Below, piece after piece: positions 45,306-56,837 of a DNA stretch of 64,000 nt. The stretch's first letter is position 1. Each line of letters starts with the position of its first letter. The DNA comes from Ziziphus jujuba. Its lineage: Eukaryota; Streptophyta; Magnoliopsida; Rosales; Rhamnaceae. The DNA lies in the NCBI RefSeq assembly GCF_031755915.1, contig NC_083389.1, positions 22,443,001-22,507,000 on the forward strand. Direction: 5' to 3'. The position numbers and the translations under genes are program-made. The notes below the pieces were generated by a model. The model was not told the origin of the DNA. It did no database searches and saw only the letters and a program-made list of their open reading frames with translations.

Positions 45306-47674
45306 TTTCCTAGAGAAAGGGAATTTCATAAAACCAAAAAATGATATATTTTCATAAATGAAAAAGGGGTTTCCATTTATCACCTTATATGTTTTCAACC
45401 TATCAAAATTATTTATATAAGATAGTTAATCTATTTTTCAATATATAATAGTTAATCTGTTTTTCAATACTAGATATTTGAAAATCCTAAAGCCGAATTT
45501 AAGTCCAAAAGTATATATAAATATATATTAAAAAAGAAGAAGAAGAAGAAACCTACAAATCTTAAAGAATTTGTGTATATATAATTCCATTTTAAATCCA
45601 CTTCGACCAAAAAATACAATACAACTCCATCCCAAGTTGAAAATGATACTTTCTACTATGAACACTTTTTCCTTTTAGAGTAGCCTTAAAGGGCTAGTAC
45701 TTAATAAGTGAACCACTCAAAAACATCATTAACCCAAAAAATCAATTTGCTTATATTTTTTCAATATTTGGATGAGGAAGTTAATTTCAGAAATATTACC
45801 TGAGAAAAAATAATAAGTTTGTTATCAAATTGTCACCTTAAGGACCAATTTGCTTAAACTTAATTATTAATGAGTAATTGAAGGTATACATGTGAATGGG
45901 TGTGAATGAAGCATATAAAAACAAAGCACAATCAGCACCATCATATTTTATGTAAAACTCGGTAGCCAGAGAGACCCCATTGAGGAAAGAATTGGTTGAT
46001 TTAGGGAGAGACAAAAGGGAAAGACAAGGAATGGTTGCCAAATTTTGTGCAACGAAAAATGGTTGGACATGACAGGTGTCACTTCATTGTTGGGGGAATG
46101 ACACCGCCACCACCAAACAAAATGTCGTGCTGGTTTGACATGGTGAATGTGATAAGCAAATGCTCAATTGCCTATACAAAAGGTTGAGACACCCTATGAT
46201 GAGGCCACGTGTCGAGCAAGGGAAGCCTGAGTAATTATATTATCAGTGGACAGTTGTTTTTCTTGCGACAGACATGAGTGCATCTTTTTTTTTTTTTTAA
46301 GGTGGTGAATGAGTGCGTCTGATTGTGCATTGCAGCAAAATACAAACGCAAATGCAAATGCAATACGCCCAGAAGCCTCAGTCTCAGGCTGAGAGGCTGA
46401 AGCGATTTACCAAAAAAATAATAATAATAATAAGAGAACCAAAAAAAAAAAAAAAAGGTCTATATATATAGTATCTGTTAATAAATTGGCCATCACCATG
46501 ATGGCCACCTCTGCTCATGTCCTGCCCCCTGTCAAAAAAAAATAAATAAATAAATAATCTGATTTTTTTAACAAATAATTAATATGCTAATAATTCAATT
46601 ATTTTAAATATTTAATAGTTTATGTCAAAATATATATCAATCAATATTGTTGAAATACCATTTCTTTTTTTTTTTCATCTAAAAATTTAAAAAAAAGAAA
46701 AAGAAAATACCATTTCTTTCTCATGCCGATGCCAAAGCATTATTAAATAGGTAGGTGAAACTATGTTGAATCGTGAATAGATCTTTTTGAGAAAGATCTA
46801 ATAAAAAATTTATAAGGCTTGTTTTGGATTTAATCCGAGAAAAGCCGACTTGATTACACAACAAAGCTTGAAGTATGTATTTTTCAATCTGATTTTAGAT
46901 ATTATAGGAATTAATTGCTCCCTTTTCATTAGTTGCAATTTTGTAGATAAACAATTTAATATTAGAGTTAAAGGTTTGATAAGGGACGTAGCCAGGATTT
47001 CATATCCGGAGGGGCTATATATATATATATATATATTTTTTTTTTTTTCCTTCTTTAACTTTAATAGTACGGACAAATTTTATTGGTTAAGAAATGAAAG
47101 TACATCTATTATTTCCTTCATCTTTTATTATTATTATTATTATTATTTTAAAGGAGTACAACTTAGAGAAGAGGTGACTCCCACGAGTTTTGAATCCTGA
47201 ATTTTAAAGTATATTTTCAGTAATTTTACTGCTGTATAACAGTTAGAATGGGATATGATAATTCATATATTTTAATATTTATATAGCTATCACAGTACAT
47301 TAAACTTTTTAAAAAAATATATAACAATAAAAAATGTTAAGTTTAAATACAATAAATATATATATATATATATATATATAGATACATATATATGTATAGA
47401 ATGATTTTACGATTTGGACCGTCTGCATATGGATCAAGAAAAAATACGACGATTTTTGAATGGCAGCTGGATTCTATATGTATATTCACATTTTTTATTC
47501 AATCAAGATATCTTGATTTTTTAAAATAAAGATACAATTCATATTAGCCAAGGCAAATTGTTCATTTTCATTTCAACCTGACTATTTTGTATCGTATCCT
47601 CATTTTATAAAATTAGGATATAATAACTAATTAATTGTTATATATATATATATATATAATATTATAACAATTCT
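44461..47674. other. Non-coding interval
   Basis: No supportable gene. TA tracts lie at 45272-45306 and 47020-47036. An A/G run occurs near 45530-45550. A patch of normal composition at 45950-46240 contains a G-box/ABRE-like GGCCACGTGTC (about 46203-46213). The open frame on the minus strand there (45838-46041) starts only at a TTG and is not supported as a gene. Confidence 0.5.
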
Positions 47675-47833
47675 ATGGTGTAGATGTCTGCATATTTTTA
47701 TTATGCAAACGTTCTAAAAAATAATGGTTTTTGAAAAAAATCATCTTTGTGTAATGGTATTGAAGATGATTATTCAACAATCGTCGTCTTTGTTTACGTC
47801 CGCACGATAAAAATATGCAAATGTCCATACCAT
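47675..47833. repeat. Short inverted-repeat element (159 bp)
   Basis: The left arm ATGGTGTAGATGTCTGCATA continues with TTTTTATTATGCAAACG. The right arm's reverse complement reads ATGGTATGGACATTTGCATA followed by TTTTTATCGTGCGGACG. The arms of about 37 bp pair with about eight mismatches around a 85-bp middle, giving a foldback structure typical of a small MITE. Confidence 0.7.
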
Positions 47834-47990
47834 AAAAAGATCTTATAACATTATAATCTACAAACTAAATAATAAAAATTTGCTAAATTTATTTTAGAAA
47901 AACATAAGAAAAATATACTTATTATAATAATCAAGTCTCTAGCGGATTGATTCAATTAATCAAAAGTATCATCACAATCATATCTTAATC

Positions 47991-48673
47991 TTCAATTTCA
48001 CCAATCAAGATAGCATATCCTAACTTATAGTCACAATTTTAATATATGAAACTAATTTTCAATTTATCAAAAAAATATGAAACTAATTTTAATTATTAAA
48101 AAAAAAATGATAAAATTTCATAGTCTCAACTCCTACCTACCCACATACTTTTTCCTTGGAAAAAGCCAAAACAAACATTTTTTTTTTTTACAAACCTAAA
48201 AATAAAAAACCACTTAAATTCAAAGTTGTCTATGCTTTTATGCATTTTTCATTTTTTTTTTTTTTTACTTTCTTTTTCTCTCCTCAGCCTTTTTCCTTTT
48301 TCATTTGGTTTATTTTCATCCTGTTGTTTCAATTTCACCAATCAAAATAGTATATCCTAACTCATCATCACAATTTTACTATGGAACAAATTTTCAAATT
48401 ATCAAAAAAAAAACTAAAACTAATTTTAATTATTAAAAAAAAGACAAAATTTCATAGTCCCAACTCCTAACTACCTTTTTTTTTTTTCCCTTGAAAGAAG
48501 CCAAAACGAACTTTTTTTTTAAAATAAAATAAAATTAAAAACCACATAAATCCAAAGTTGTCCATGCTTAAATCCAAAGTTGTCCATGCTTTTCAGTATT
48601 TTTCCCTTTTTTTTTTCCTTTCTTTTTTCTCTCGTCTTCCTTTTTCTTTTGTTATTTGGTTTATGTTCATCCT
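47991..48673. repeat. Tandem duplication of a ~340-bp unit
   Basis: 47991-48323 and 48328-48673 share the same succession of words: TTCAATTTCACCAATCAA, TATCCTAACT, ACTAATTTTAATTATTAAAA, ATTTCATAGTC, CAACTCCTA, AAGTTGTC and TTTGGTTTAT. The second copy has an extra tandem AAATCCAAAGTTGTCCATGC (about 48549-48592). Confidence 0.88.
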
Positions 48674-49357
48674 AAACTAAAGTTTTATTTTCTATATAAA
48701 TACTAATTGTTAAAAAAAAAAAAAAATTGGGTTCTAGTAGTTACCTATTGGTCAAATATAAATCTACAAGGTCTACGCTTAATCTAGTAGTACTTAACCG
48801 AAATATTTTGGTTTGATTAAATGGGAAAAATGCGCTTTTGGCCATTATTGTGGGTAAATTTTTCACCATCTCATCTAAACAAACTTTGATAAATACAGCT
48901 TGAAACCGAAGCATAGCCAGGATAAGAGGCTCAATTAACAATTAAGCTCAGGTTATGGAAAACATTTAGATCATGAAGACAACAACAAGTTTGGGTGAGA
49001 GCCTCAGCTCATGCCACAATTTGAAGAGGATTGTGACTAAGGATTGGCATCGACTCAGATTGGTTGTTTTCTACCTTTTTTTGCAAATCAAACCATGGAG
49101 AAAAACCAAAACAAACCAAGCCAAATTTTTTTGGTTCAATTTGGTCAGTGAGAATATTTTAATATTTTTAATTTTTAATTTTTAATATATTTTTTAATTT
49201 GTTTAATATTTTTTTTAAAAAAATATTATTATTTTTCAATGAATTGAATTTAATATTATTAACATATTAAATTAAATAATCTTAAAACATAAAAATATAA
49301 TTATTTATAATAAAATAATAAAAAATCATATAATATATATAATTAATTAAAATAATA

Positions 49358-49414
<57 letters not shown>

Positions 49415-49587
49415 GGTTCAATTTAAGTTATTTGTAACCCAAACCGAACCAAATCAGTTTTGTGCAAAAAATTAAATTGAACTTAACCGAACCAATTCAA
49501 TTTGATTGATTTGATCAGTCCAGCTTAGGACTTAGCTAAATCTTATTAAATTAAAAGCAAGACAGAACATCCCTCATCATGGCCAAG
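48674..49587. other. Non-coding interval with compound TA/TG microsatellite
   Basis: No gene. A compound (TA)15(TG)11 tract lies at 49362-49413. The segment 49130-49520 contains GGTTCAATTT and AACCGAACC words reminiscent of hAT subterminal regions, but no termini were found. Confidence 0.55.
49362..49413. repeat. Compound (TA)n(TG)n microsatellite
   Basis: About 15 TA units followed without a break by about 11 TG units. Confidence 0.95.
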
Positions 49588-51994
49588 TGACAAGACCCGC
49601 TGCAGAAGTCCTCTCAAGATCTTCCAAGGGGAGGATCTTCCGGGTAGTCCCTAGTTAAATCCCATTTGGCAATCCTTAGAGAATATCCAATTGGACATCA
49701 CTTAAATCACAGACAAACAAGCACATACAATACCAAATGATAGCTCAATACATAAAGATAGAATCATAACAACTTGCAAATATATAACTATAGTCCATTA
49801 TACTACAGGCCACAACTATATATATATAGTCATTATCATGTACAATATTTAGGTCAGAGCATTCGAAGAGTACTTGTAAAATTAGAAATACAACTAATGC
49901 AAATAAGTATAGAAAAATAAAGATAAATAAGAAAAGATAAATACTGCTACTACTGTGAAAAACATGAAAAAATGAGTGATTCGCGAGGTAAATTATCCAC
50001 TAACTGTTTGGACCTAGGGGAATGAATTTAAAAACAAATAAAATGTGAGATAAAAAAATCTCAATAAGTGACATGATACAATAAAAAAATAATATTTTAT
50101 TTTTGTAATTCCTTTTATCAAGACCTCTCGTTCCACTTTTTTAAAAGGTTTCCCATTTAAAAATTATCTCATAAAACCCAACTTGTATTCTAAATCAATA
50201 TCATAAAATCAATGCTCAAATAGTATAAAATAAATAACCATCAAAATATTATAAACTAAATTAATTATGGTATAAATATTGAGCATAAAATAATATAAAT
50301 ATAATTTGACAAAATAATTAAGAAAGTGCAGTAAAACCATAAATATCATAAAAACTAATAATGTACTCAGATATATAAACAATATACCATGCAATATACG
50401 TAGAGATGCCAAATGGCGCATAGTATTCCGGAACACCACCAAATAGTAAAAGAAAATAAACTTGTAGGATGAACCACCTCACAAATCTTAGCATCCTACA
50501 GGTATCATGGTATACTTGCACGCTAATTTATATTAGTGAACATAGACACTGGTGCTATATGGTACACCAATTAAAAATAACAGTATAATATTTATAAAAT
50601 CATTTAAAATTTTATCAAAAATCACCTAAAATAATAACACATATATGTAAAAGAAGATATTCATACATGCATAAAATAAACATTCAAATCAAATAATATA
50701 TATATATATATATATAAAATATCCAAATCATTTATATTCTACTAGCATGCCCAAAACTATTTAAAAATATAACTACTTACAGATACCGCTGATGCTTATT
50801 TCTACTCTTCTGCATCATTGTCTCCAAGCTTAATATGGGTGCCTGTAATATAATAAATTATTCTTCAGCCTACAATAACTAAACCAAAAAAATTTGCGTG
50901 TACTAAATATCTTAAAATAATTTATACAACTATAAATTACATAAATTATATATCAAATGGTCTAATTATACCAGAAACCCTTAGGACCTAATATGCAAAA
51001 TTGGGATTTTTTTTCATCTGAAGGCCATTTTTGCATAATTGACCTTCCGATGGGTCATATTAAAATCTAATTACACTAATACAACTTTAGTTTTGTCCAA
51101 TTTAGTGAATTTTTTTTTCCAAATACAGTTCAAATTTACTGGGTATTTAACTAATTGACCCAAAAATGTAAAAATTATCAAACATCATACAAAAATTTAC
51201 AAATTTTATATCAATAGAAAGCTTATGGAATGGGTAACAAAAATCCAAGCTCATCTTGATCCGAAAATGTCGCCAGTGGCCCGAAAAACTCCACTAATTT
51301 TGATGTTAATAGATCTCTCAAATTGTGAGAAATTTTGATAAACGGAGGCCAAATTCGAGCTTAGAGGTTCGAAAATGGAGGGAAGGGTGTGTGGGTCAGC
51401 CTGAAATGGTCTTAAATCTAGCCAACCAGCTAAAAAATCAATTACTATCAGATTCGAATGGCTAATCCTGGTGCATATGGTGGCAGATCACCATGAAATT
51501 TCACAACTATGGTCGCAATTGAGTGTGTTTCCTCCATGTATGGCGCCTGTAGATCGATGATGGTTGAAATTTGGGAAAATGGCGGCAACCTGATTAGTGT
51601 GTAAACAAGTTTGAATCAATCTCGATTTAGATCCATGGATCTAAGAGATTTTTTAGGTTTAAGGGACAAAATGAGTATTTTGGAATTTTGTTCATTGTTG
51701 GGCATGTTTCCTAACACTATCTAAGGTTCTGAATCACTAGCAAATAAAATCCAGGACTAGTTTGGACATTTATATAATACTAATGTTTAAAACTTTCTAA
51801 AGCCATATTTTTTTATCCGTAACTCAAAATTTAACATGCTGCTGGTTTATGAACTTGTATCAACTTGCTCTACACAATTGTATGCCGACCAAACCAAAAA
51901 ATTGACCATATAGAAAGTCAAACTTGGGATCCACAAATGGTCTAATTGGTCAAACTTTCAAAATTTTAGACATTTTTCCAAATAGGATGTTACA
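49588..51994 (-). repeat. 3' LTR of the long-LTR Gypsy element
   Basis: On the plus strand it begins TGACAAGACCC and ends GATGTTACA, so the minus-strand LTR opens TGTAACATCC next to a PPT. The other LTR begins TGACAGGACCC at 54670. No coding sequence is seen inside. Confidence 0.85.
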
Positions 51995-53400
51995 ATTTAT
52001 CCCTCTTGTAAAAATTTCATCCTCAAAAATTCATATTTTACTATTAAATATGTAATGTTGCTATCTTTGCATGGTCCAATTATTCGCAAATCTACATAGC
52101 TTCAACTATCTAAGAATCCAAAAAAATACTCATTAACAGAAACTACTTATCCTTGAGATCTCATTCAATCCAACCAAGCTCACTTTTTGAGGATACTAAT
52201 GCTATAATGCAAACCACTAAGCACTAACTTTTTAATTGTAAAAGTATAACACTGTTAACTTCACAACTAAAGGTTAACCCTTTGAATACTGCTACAACAA
52301 TACAAAACAACCAAAAGTAAGAATCAACCTCTAGTAGAGTGATTAACAACAAATCCACTAAAACCTTAATAGTAGCAAGAGAAAACTATCAAACTCTAAA
52401 ACAAAATTACATAAGAACATATTTTTCAATGTCAGTTTTCAAAGTCATCTTGTAATCATCAATATTGTTCTTGCACGACTCATAACTCTCCCAATTTTTA
52501 ACTAACTCCAAAAAATCCATTCATCAAATCAAAAAGAAAGTTTAGAACTTAAGTCTAATTTTCTCAAACCAAATACTAATGACACAAGTTAAAACTGAGA
52601 TTGTTCTTTTTGCCTCCAACCACACTCCTAGTACTTGCACATTGATTATCCAACTTTTTTAACCTTGACAAATATCATTTTTTTATTTTTTTACCAAATT
52701 TGTCAAAGTCATAAAACAAAAAAATAAAAATAAAAATCCTCATACTTATTTTAATGGAAGTCCTTAAATCACTTATAAAACCTAACATGATCCTCAAGAT
52801 TATCAATACCAAAGAATAAGAATCCAAAAGATCAAGCTCAAGTCCTTTTACCATCCCAAATATCATTCTTAAGAAAACCTCAATTTCTTCCAATTTAAAT
52901 ATACTCCATGAATCCATACCTCAAGCAATAAAAAAATTTAAATCTTAATTCTAATATTGCAATCAAATACAGAGAACTAATTACTAGATCATCAAACCAT
53001 AGAAAAATATATATCACTTTCTTATATTCTAACTATGCCCTAAAAATCATATTCCTTGAAAGATCAAGTCATCATCAAAAACATCGACCACCTTAGATTC
53101 AAAAAATATTATCAACATAAAACTCTCAATCCCCAAGAAAAGAATATATCAAAACCAAAATCTAAAATCGTCATAAAAAGCAGATGCGATAAAACCAACT
53201 TATGAAATTCCCAGCTTAATTCTCCATAACTTGTCTCACACAAGACCACCCAAATGCATTAACCATTCTTGGTCTATACCAAATTCTAATATCAAGATCT
53301 TAATTTCTATGAAAAGAAAATAACTACCCTTTAACATATGACAAGATCAGAAGAACCCTTTCATGGGTGTAGAAATTTCCAGGTGACACCCTAAAGGAGT
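51995..53400 (-). other. Internal filler of the long-LTR Gypsy element, no RT or integrase
   Basis: Between the protease remnant and the PPT lie about 1.4 kb of AT-rich sequence. On neither strand do I find YFDD, RNase H, HHCC or DDE motifs. The last part (GAGGATGAAATTTTTACAAG on the minus strand) resembles the usual 3' untranslated end of Tekay/Del elements. The element therefore lost or never had pol. Confidence 0.65.
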
Positions 53401-53560
53401 TCGAGTCCTCTCGACTCCTACAACATATCCACATAAAAGAAAAGAGTGTGTGGTCCTTAGATCAATAAAACACGCGCATTACCACCAAGCATAGGTAAAT
53501 ATACCTATCACAGCATCAAGGGTGGCTTGTGCCTCTTGCCTGGTCGTAGCATATATCCTG
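53400..53560 (-). pseudogene. Gypsy protease remnant
   Basis: On the minus strand TRQEAQATLDAVIGIF is followed by CFIDLRTTHSFL, the position of the Asp-Ser/Thr-Gly protease box of Tekay/Del elements. The active-site context is altered and a stop lies just before it. No further pol follows. Confidence 0.65.
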
Positions 53561-53739
53561 TCCCTGGCAAGTGGTTATCTCCTTTTACCTCTGCCTCGGG
53601 TTGCGGATTGCTATCGAATGCTAGTAGAACTGCCTAAAGTATAGCCTATTTGTGTATGTGGTCCTCTGTACCCACTAGTTTTATTGAAAATAAGTCTATT
53701 AAAATTGCGTACCTAATTCTGAGGCTATTGGTTGTGTCC

Positions 53740-54506
53740 TCGATAGGAGTAATCCTTCTTGAAGTACCTTAACCGCCCGCAATGAAAGCATGATCCATCT
53801 CACTAATACGGTCCATCATGAAACTTACCATAAAAGCTACATGCAAGACAGAAACTGCCCCAGCTTTCAGGTCTCTAATAATAGATGCTACCATTGCTCA
53901 CTGTTTAATATCTTAAGCTTTGAGTGTGTCCACTTCTCTAGGATCTACTATCCCAGAGGCTATGTCTGCCTCCTTTGGATTCTCCACTATCGAAAGATCC
54001 TGAACTTAAACTACCCCTCTTAGACGATCCTTGACCAGGCTACCTGAAAATAAGCCATCAAATGATCAGCGCTTAGACCTGTGCATCAAGCTATGCCTCT
54101 CTACCTCTAAGGTAGCATCTCTTATAGATTGATACGTGTGGAGAATCGCACCTGAGATGCTCAACACCATAGGCTGACTCAAATTGTCAAGAAACCTCAT
54201 CTTCTTGCTGACCTTATTAGAAACCAAGTTGGGATAGAACTTTGATAACTTCCTAAATCTCAGTTTATATTCAGAAACTGTCATGTTACCCTGAGTAAGC
54301 ATCTCAAACTCTAGCATCTTAAGTTCAGCTAGCCAAGATAAAGTTGCAATAGGATTTGTAGAGCCATCAAAACCCACAGCTCCAAGTCTAAGAGCTTGGT
54401 CAATAAAATGCCAAGTAAACCCACTCCTCTCGAGTGATCGAGCTAAGCACTCAATAAGATGCTCCTCATAGGTAGGGGCATCTATGCTTAGCTTGCAAGA
54501 AACCAT
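53740..54506 (-). pseudogene. Gypsy gag (Tekay/Del type), degraded
   Basis: The frame 54506-54066 (146 codons) holds a retrotransposon gag domain with LEFEMLTQGNMTVSEYKLRF and RKLSKFYPNLVSNKVSKKMR-like segments. Downstream near 53790-53746 a zinc knuckle reads CFHCGRLRYFKKDY, with Tyr at both the His and last Cys positions. Stops between the two parts break the frame. The gag would have packaged the element's RNA; now it is a fossil. Confidence 0.75.
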
Positions 54507-54655
54507 GTCTACCTTCTCATGGCATCAAGAAAAAGTGCTTTACCAAAGACTAACAAGAAGTATAATTGACACAATATAAGGGTATGCATGGAAGGCAAAA
54601 TACAAAATGAATTGTACAGCAATGCAGAACCCCCGAGGAAATATGAAACCAAATG

Positions 54656-54667
54656 CTCTAATACCAA
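54656..54667 (-). promoter_or_regulatory. Primer-binding site of the long-LTR Gypsy element
   Basis: GCTCTAATACCA on the plus strand is the complement of TGGTATTAGAGC. It lies two bases inside the 5' LTR start at 54670. Confidence 0.8.
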
Positions 54668-54729
54668 GCTGACAGGACCCATCCTAAAAATCCTTCTAAA
54701 ATCTCTAGGGTGGTTCCGCCTACTGAAGT

Positions 54730-55690
54730 TGATGCAAATTCGTCCGAGCTCGCACAACCGACAACTTACTGGGGAACTGATCCGATGCGGATGAAAACTA
54801 GACCAATCACTAGGGCTCAAGCTAAGAGGCTTAAGGAAACCCTTGCTGCCTTTATCCAGAAAGTAATTCATTCTCAAAAGGGCTTGTCCATATCTGAAGA
54901 TAAAAGACCTGTTTTAAGTATCCAAGTGGTGGAGGCTGATACATCGGCCATTTTACATCGGACACCCATACATCGGATATTTTATATCGAACACCCATGC
55001 TTCGGACATCTGACCTCGGACTTTGGACATCGGATATAACTTAGCTCAGACAGACATCAGTTAGCTCGGATAGACATAAGTTAGCTCGAACATCAGGTAG
55101 ACATAAGTTAGCTCAGACATTAGACATAAGTCAGCTTAGTTGTCAAACTAGCCAACTCGTTTTCTGATTTGCGTTTGACTTTTCTTTTTGGGTTTTTATT
55201 TATTTGCTGGACAAATAAGTTTAGGAAAATTTTTATTTTATTATTTTGTTTGTAAATTAATTAATTCCTAATTGAAAATAAGGGAATTAATTAATTAGAT
55301 TAGGAAAATGAAAGATTCGGTCAAGCTAGAACTCTTCATTGTGTGGCCGGTTTTTCCTAGGGTTTTTAGGGTTTATTTTGTTTCTTTCAAAACCTATTTA
55401 AAGGCTTATTTTTCAATAAGAATACAACTTTGATTTGATTAGGAAAATACTTGTGAGATTAATTATCTCGTTATTCTTTGAGAACACCTAAAACACCATT
55501 AGAGAATTGGTTGTTTTAGCTTGACTTATCAATAGGATTTGCATCCCCTATTGTGGCATCTACATTATACCAAGGTTTCTAACCACAGGTTGATTAGGGG
55601 TTGAGGTTAATTCTATTAGAACTAGAACTTAATTAAGATCCGGGCTAATATAATACGGGTTTAGGAGCAGATCGTCCTAGGTTCGTATCA
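54730..55690 (+). repeat. 5' LTR of the CRM-like Gypsy element
   Basis: A 961-bp LTR from TGATGCAAATTC to GTTCGTATCA. It contains a TATA-like CCTATTTAAAGG (about 55392-55403) and an octamer minisatellite (54941-55140). Its first 310 bases are open in frame with the polyprotein tail (PITRAQAKRLKETLAAF and onward). It aligns with 61629-62521; among the first ~113 positions I count 11 differences, 10 of them transitions. Confidence 0.9.
54941..55140 (+). repeat. Short-unit minisatellite in the 5' LTR
   Basis: Repeats of ACATCGGA-type octamers pass into a larger unit AGCTCGGACAGACATAAGTT, about four to five copies. The same array is present in the 3' LTR (61839-62038). Confidence 0.85.
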
Positions 55691-55692
55691 TT

Positions 55693-55705
55693 TGGTATCA
55701 GAGCC
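55693..55705 (+). promoter_or_regulatory. Primer-binding site of the CRM-like Gypsy element
   Basis: TGGTATCAGAGCC, an exact initiator tRNA-Met primer site, two bases after the 5' LTR. Confidence 0.92.
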
Positions 55706-56837
55706 AGGATTTTGTTCAGGTTTGATCTATCTTTATTTGTTTTATTTGTTTTTGTGTTATTCTGCAATTTAAGCATTAGGTTAAGGTTGCATCCATCCCC
55801 TACACGTTCTGCATCTTAAAAAAAAAAAAAAATTCATTGCTAGTTGAATTAGGATTTCCTAGTTTTATCGTATTTTTGTTTCCTAGTTTGTTGGTTGTTT
55901 TTCATCATTGTTCTTGTTAATTTTGGTTTTTGTTGATTTTTCTTTGCTATTTTAGTCTTAAGTATTTGCATTCATATATTCAAAAAAAAGAAAAAAAAGA
56001 AGGGTTTGCGGCAACATATTAAAAAAAAAAAAAAAACTGCACTTTTATTTTTGTTGAAGGCCACGGGTTTGGTGGATTTTTGGTGTGGAGTTGCAATTTT
56101 TAGTGTTGATCTTTGCTACTGCAGTCTTTTTATGTTCTGTGAGTGAAAAAAAAAAAAACAAAAGAAGAAGAAAAAAAGCCGAATAAAAAAAAAATTTCAG
56201 TTTGTTGAATTTGGTGTTGGTGGAAATTTCTTTGAGCTGCTGCATTGTTGACTATTTGTTACATATTTGAGTTGTTGGAGGATTATTTTTGCTGCTGGAT
56301 ATTTGGAATTTTGGGTGTTTAAATTATTCGGATTAAAATTAGATAAAGGAATTGATACAAAACTTGAATTACAAAGAACAACAACCAACAACTATTCTAT
56401 ATTTTTGTTCAATTTGATTCTTGTTCGTATTTGAATTTCGTTTTCTAGAATTTTATTCTTGAACTCATAATATATTACCATCTAGTCCAGTTCTTCAAAA
56501 TTCCAAAGTTTTCTCATTAATTTGCTTTATTTTGTCTAGAAAAAAAAAACCAAAAATAGGTATTTTCATTCCGTTCGGTATTTGTTTATTTTTGCTTACT
56601 GTTTTGTTGATAAATTTAATTAAAACATACTAGTGATATAATTGTTGTTTTGTGGGTGTTTTAGTTAGAACCTTGAGATAATTCATTGAGGGAAAAAAGA
56701 CAAGAGTGTGTGAGCTTAAAAGAGGGTAAAAGTCGAAACTAGTGTGCAAACACGAGTGTCAAGACCTTGTTTGAGTGAAACACGTGAGGGAGTGAATATT
56801 GTGAGGATTTATTTTATTTTTGCAGTATTTTACTAAT
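55706..56837 (+). other. Untranslated leader of the CRM-like Gypsy element
   Basis: 1.1 kb between the PBS and gag, with several A-runs (for example 55819-55832 and 56022-56036). No protein-like frame. Confidence 0.7.

Noticed and set aside
45838..46041. Open frame on the minus strand starting ATIPCLSLLSLPKSTNSF, reminiscent of a plastid transit peptide near a G-box
   Set aside because: The start codon is TTG, not ATG, the upstream frame has no ATG, and no further exons are visible downstream. It is too weak to call a gene.
46980..47240. Segment with AGCCAGGATTTCATATCCGG and CCCACGAGTTTTGAATCCTG that resembles dispersed plant repeats
   Set aside because: I could not find termini, a second copy in the window or a coding motif, so no element is claimed.
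49130..49520. Possible second hAT end because of AACCGAACC words
   Set aside because: No terminal inverted repeat or 8-bp duplication was found around it.
54710..55039. Apparent separate 109-codon gene at the left edge of the nested Gypsy element
   Set aside because: It begins at a GTG in flanking sequence. The rest is the 5' LTR copy of the polyprotein tail, so it is not an independent gene.
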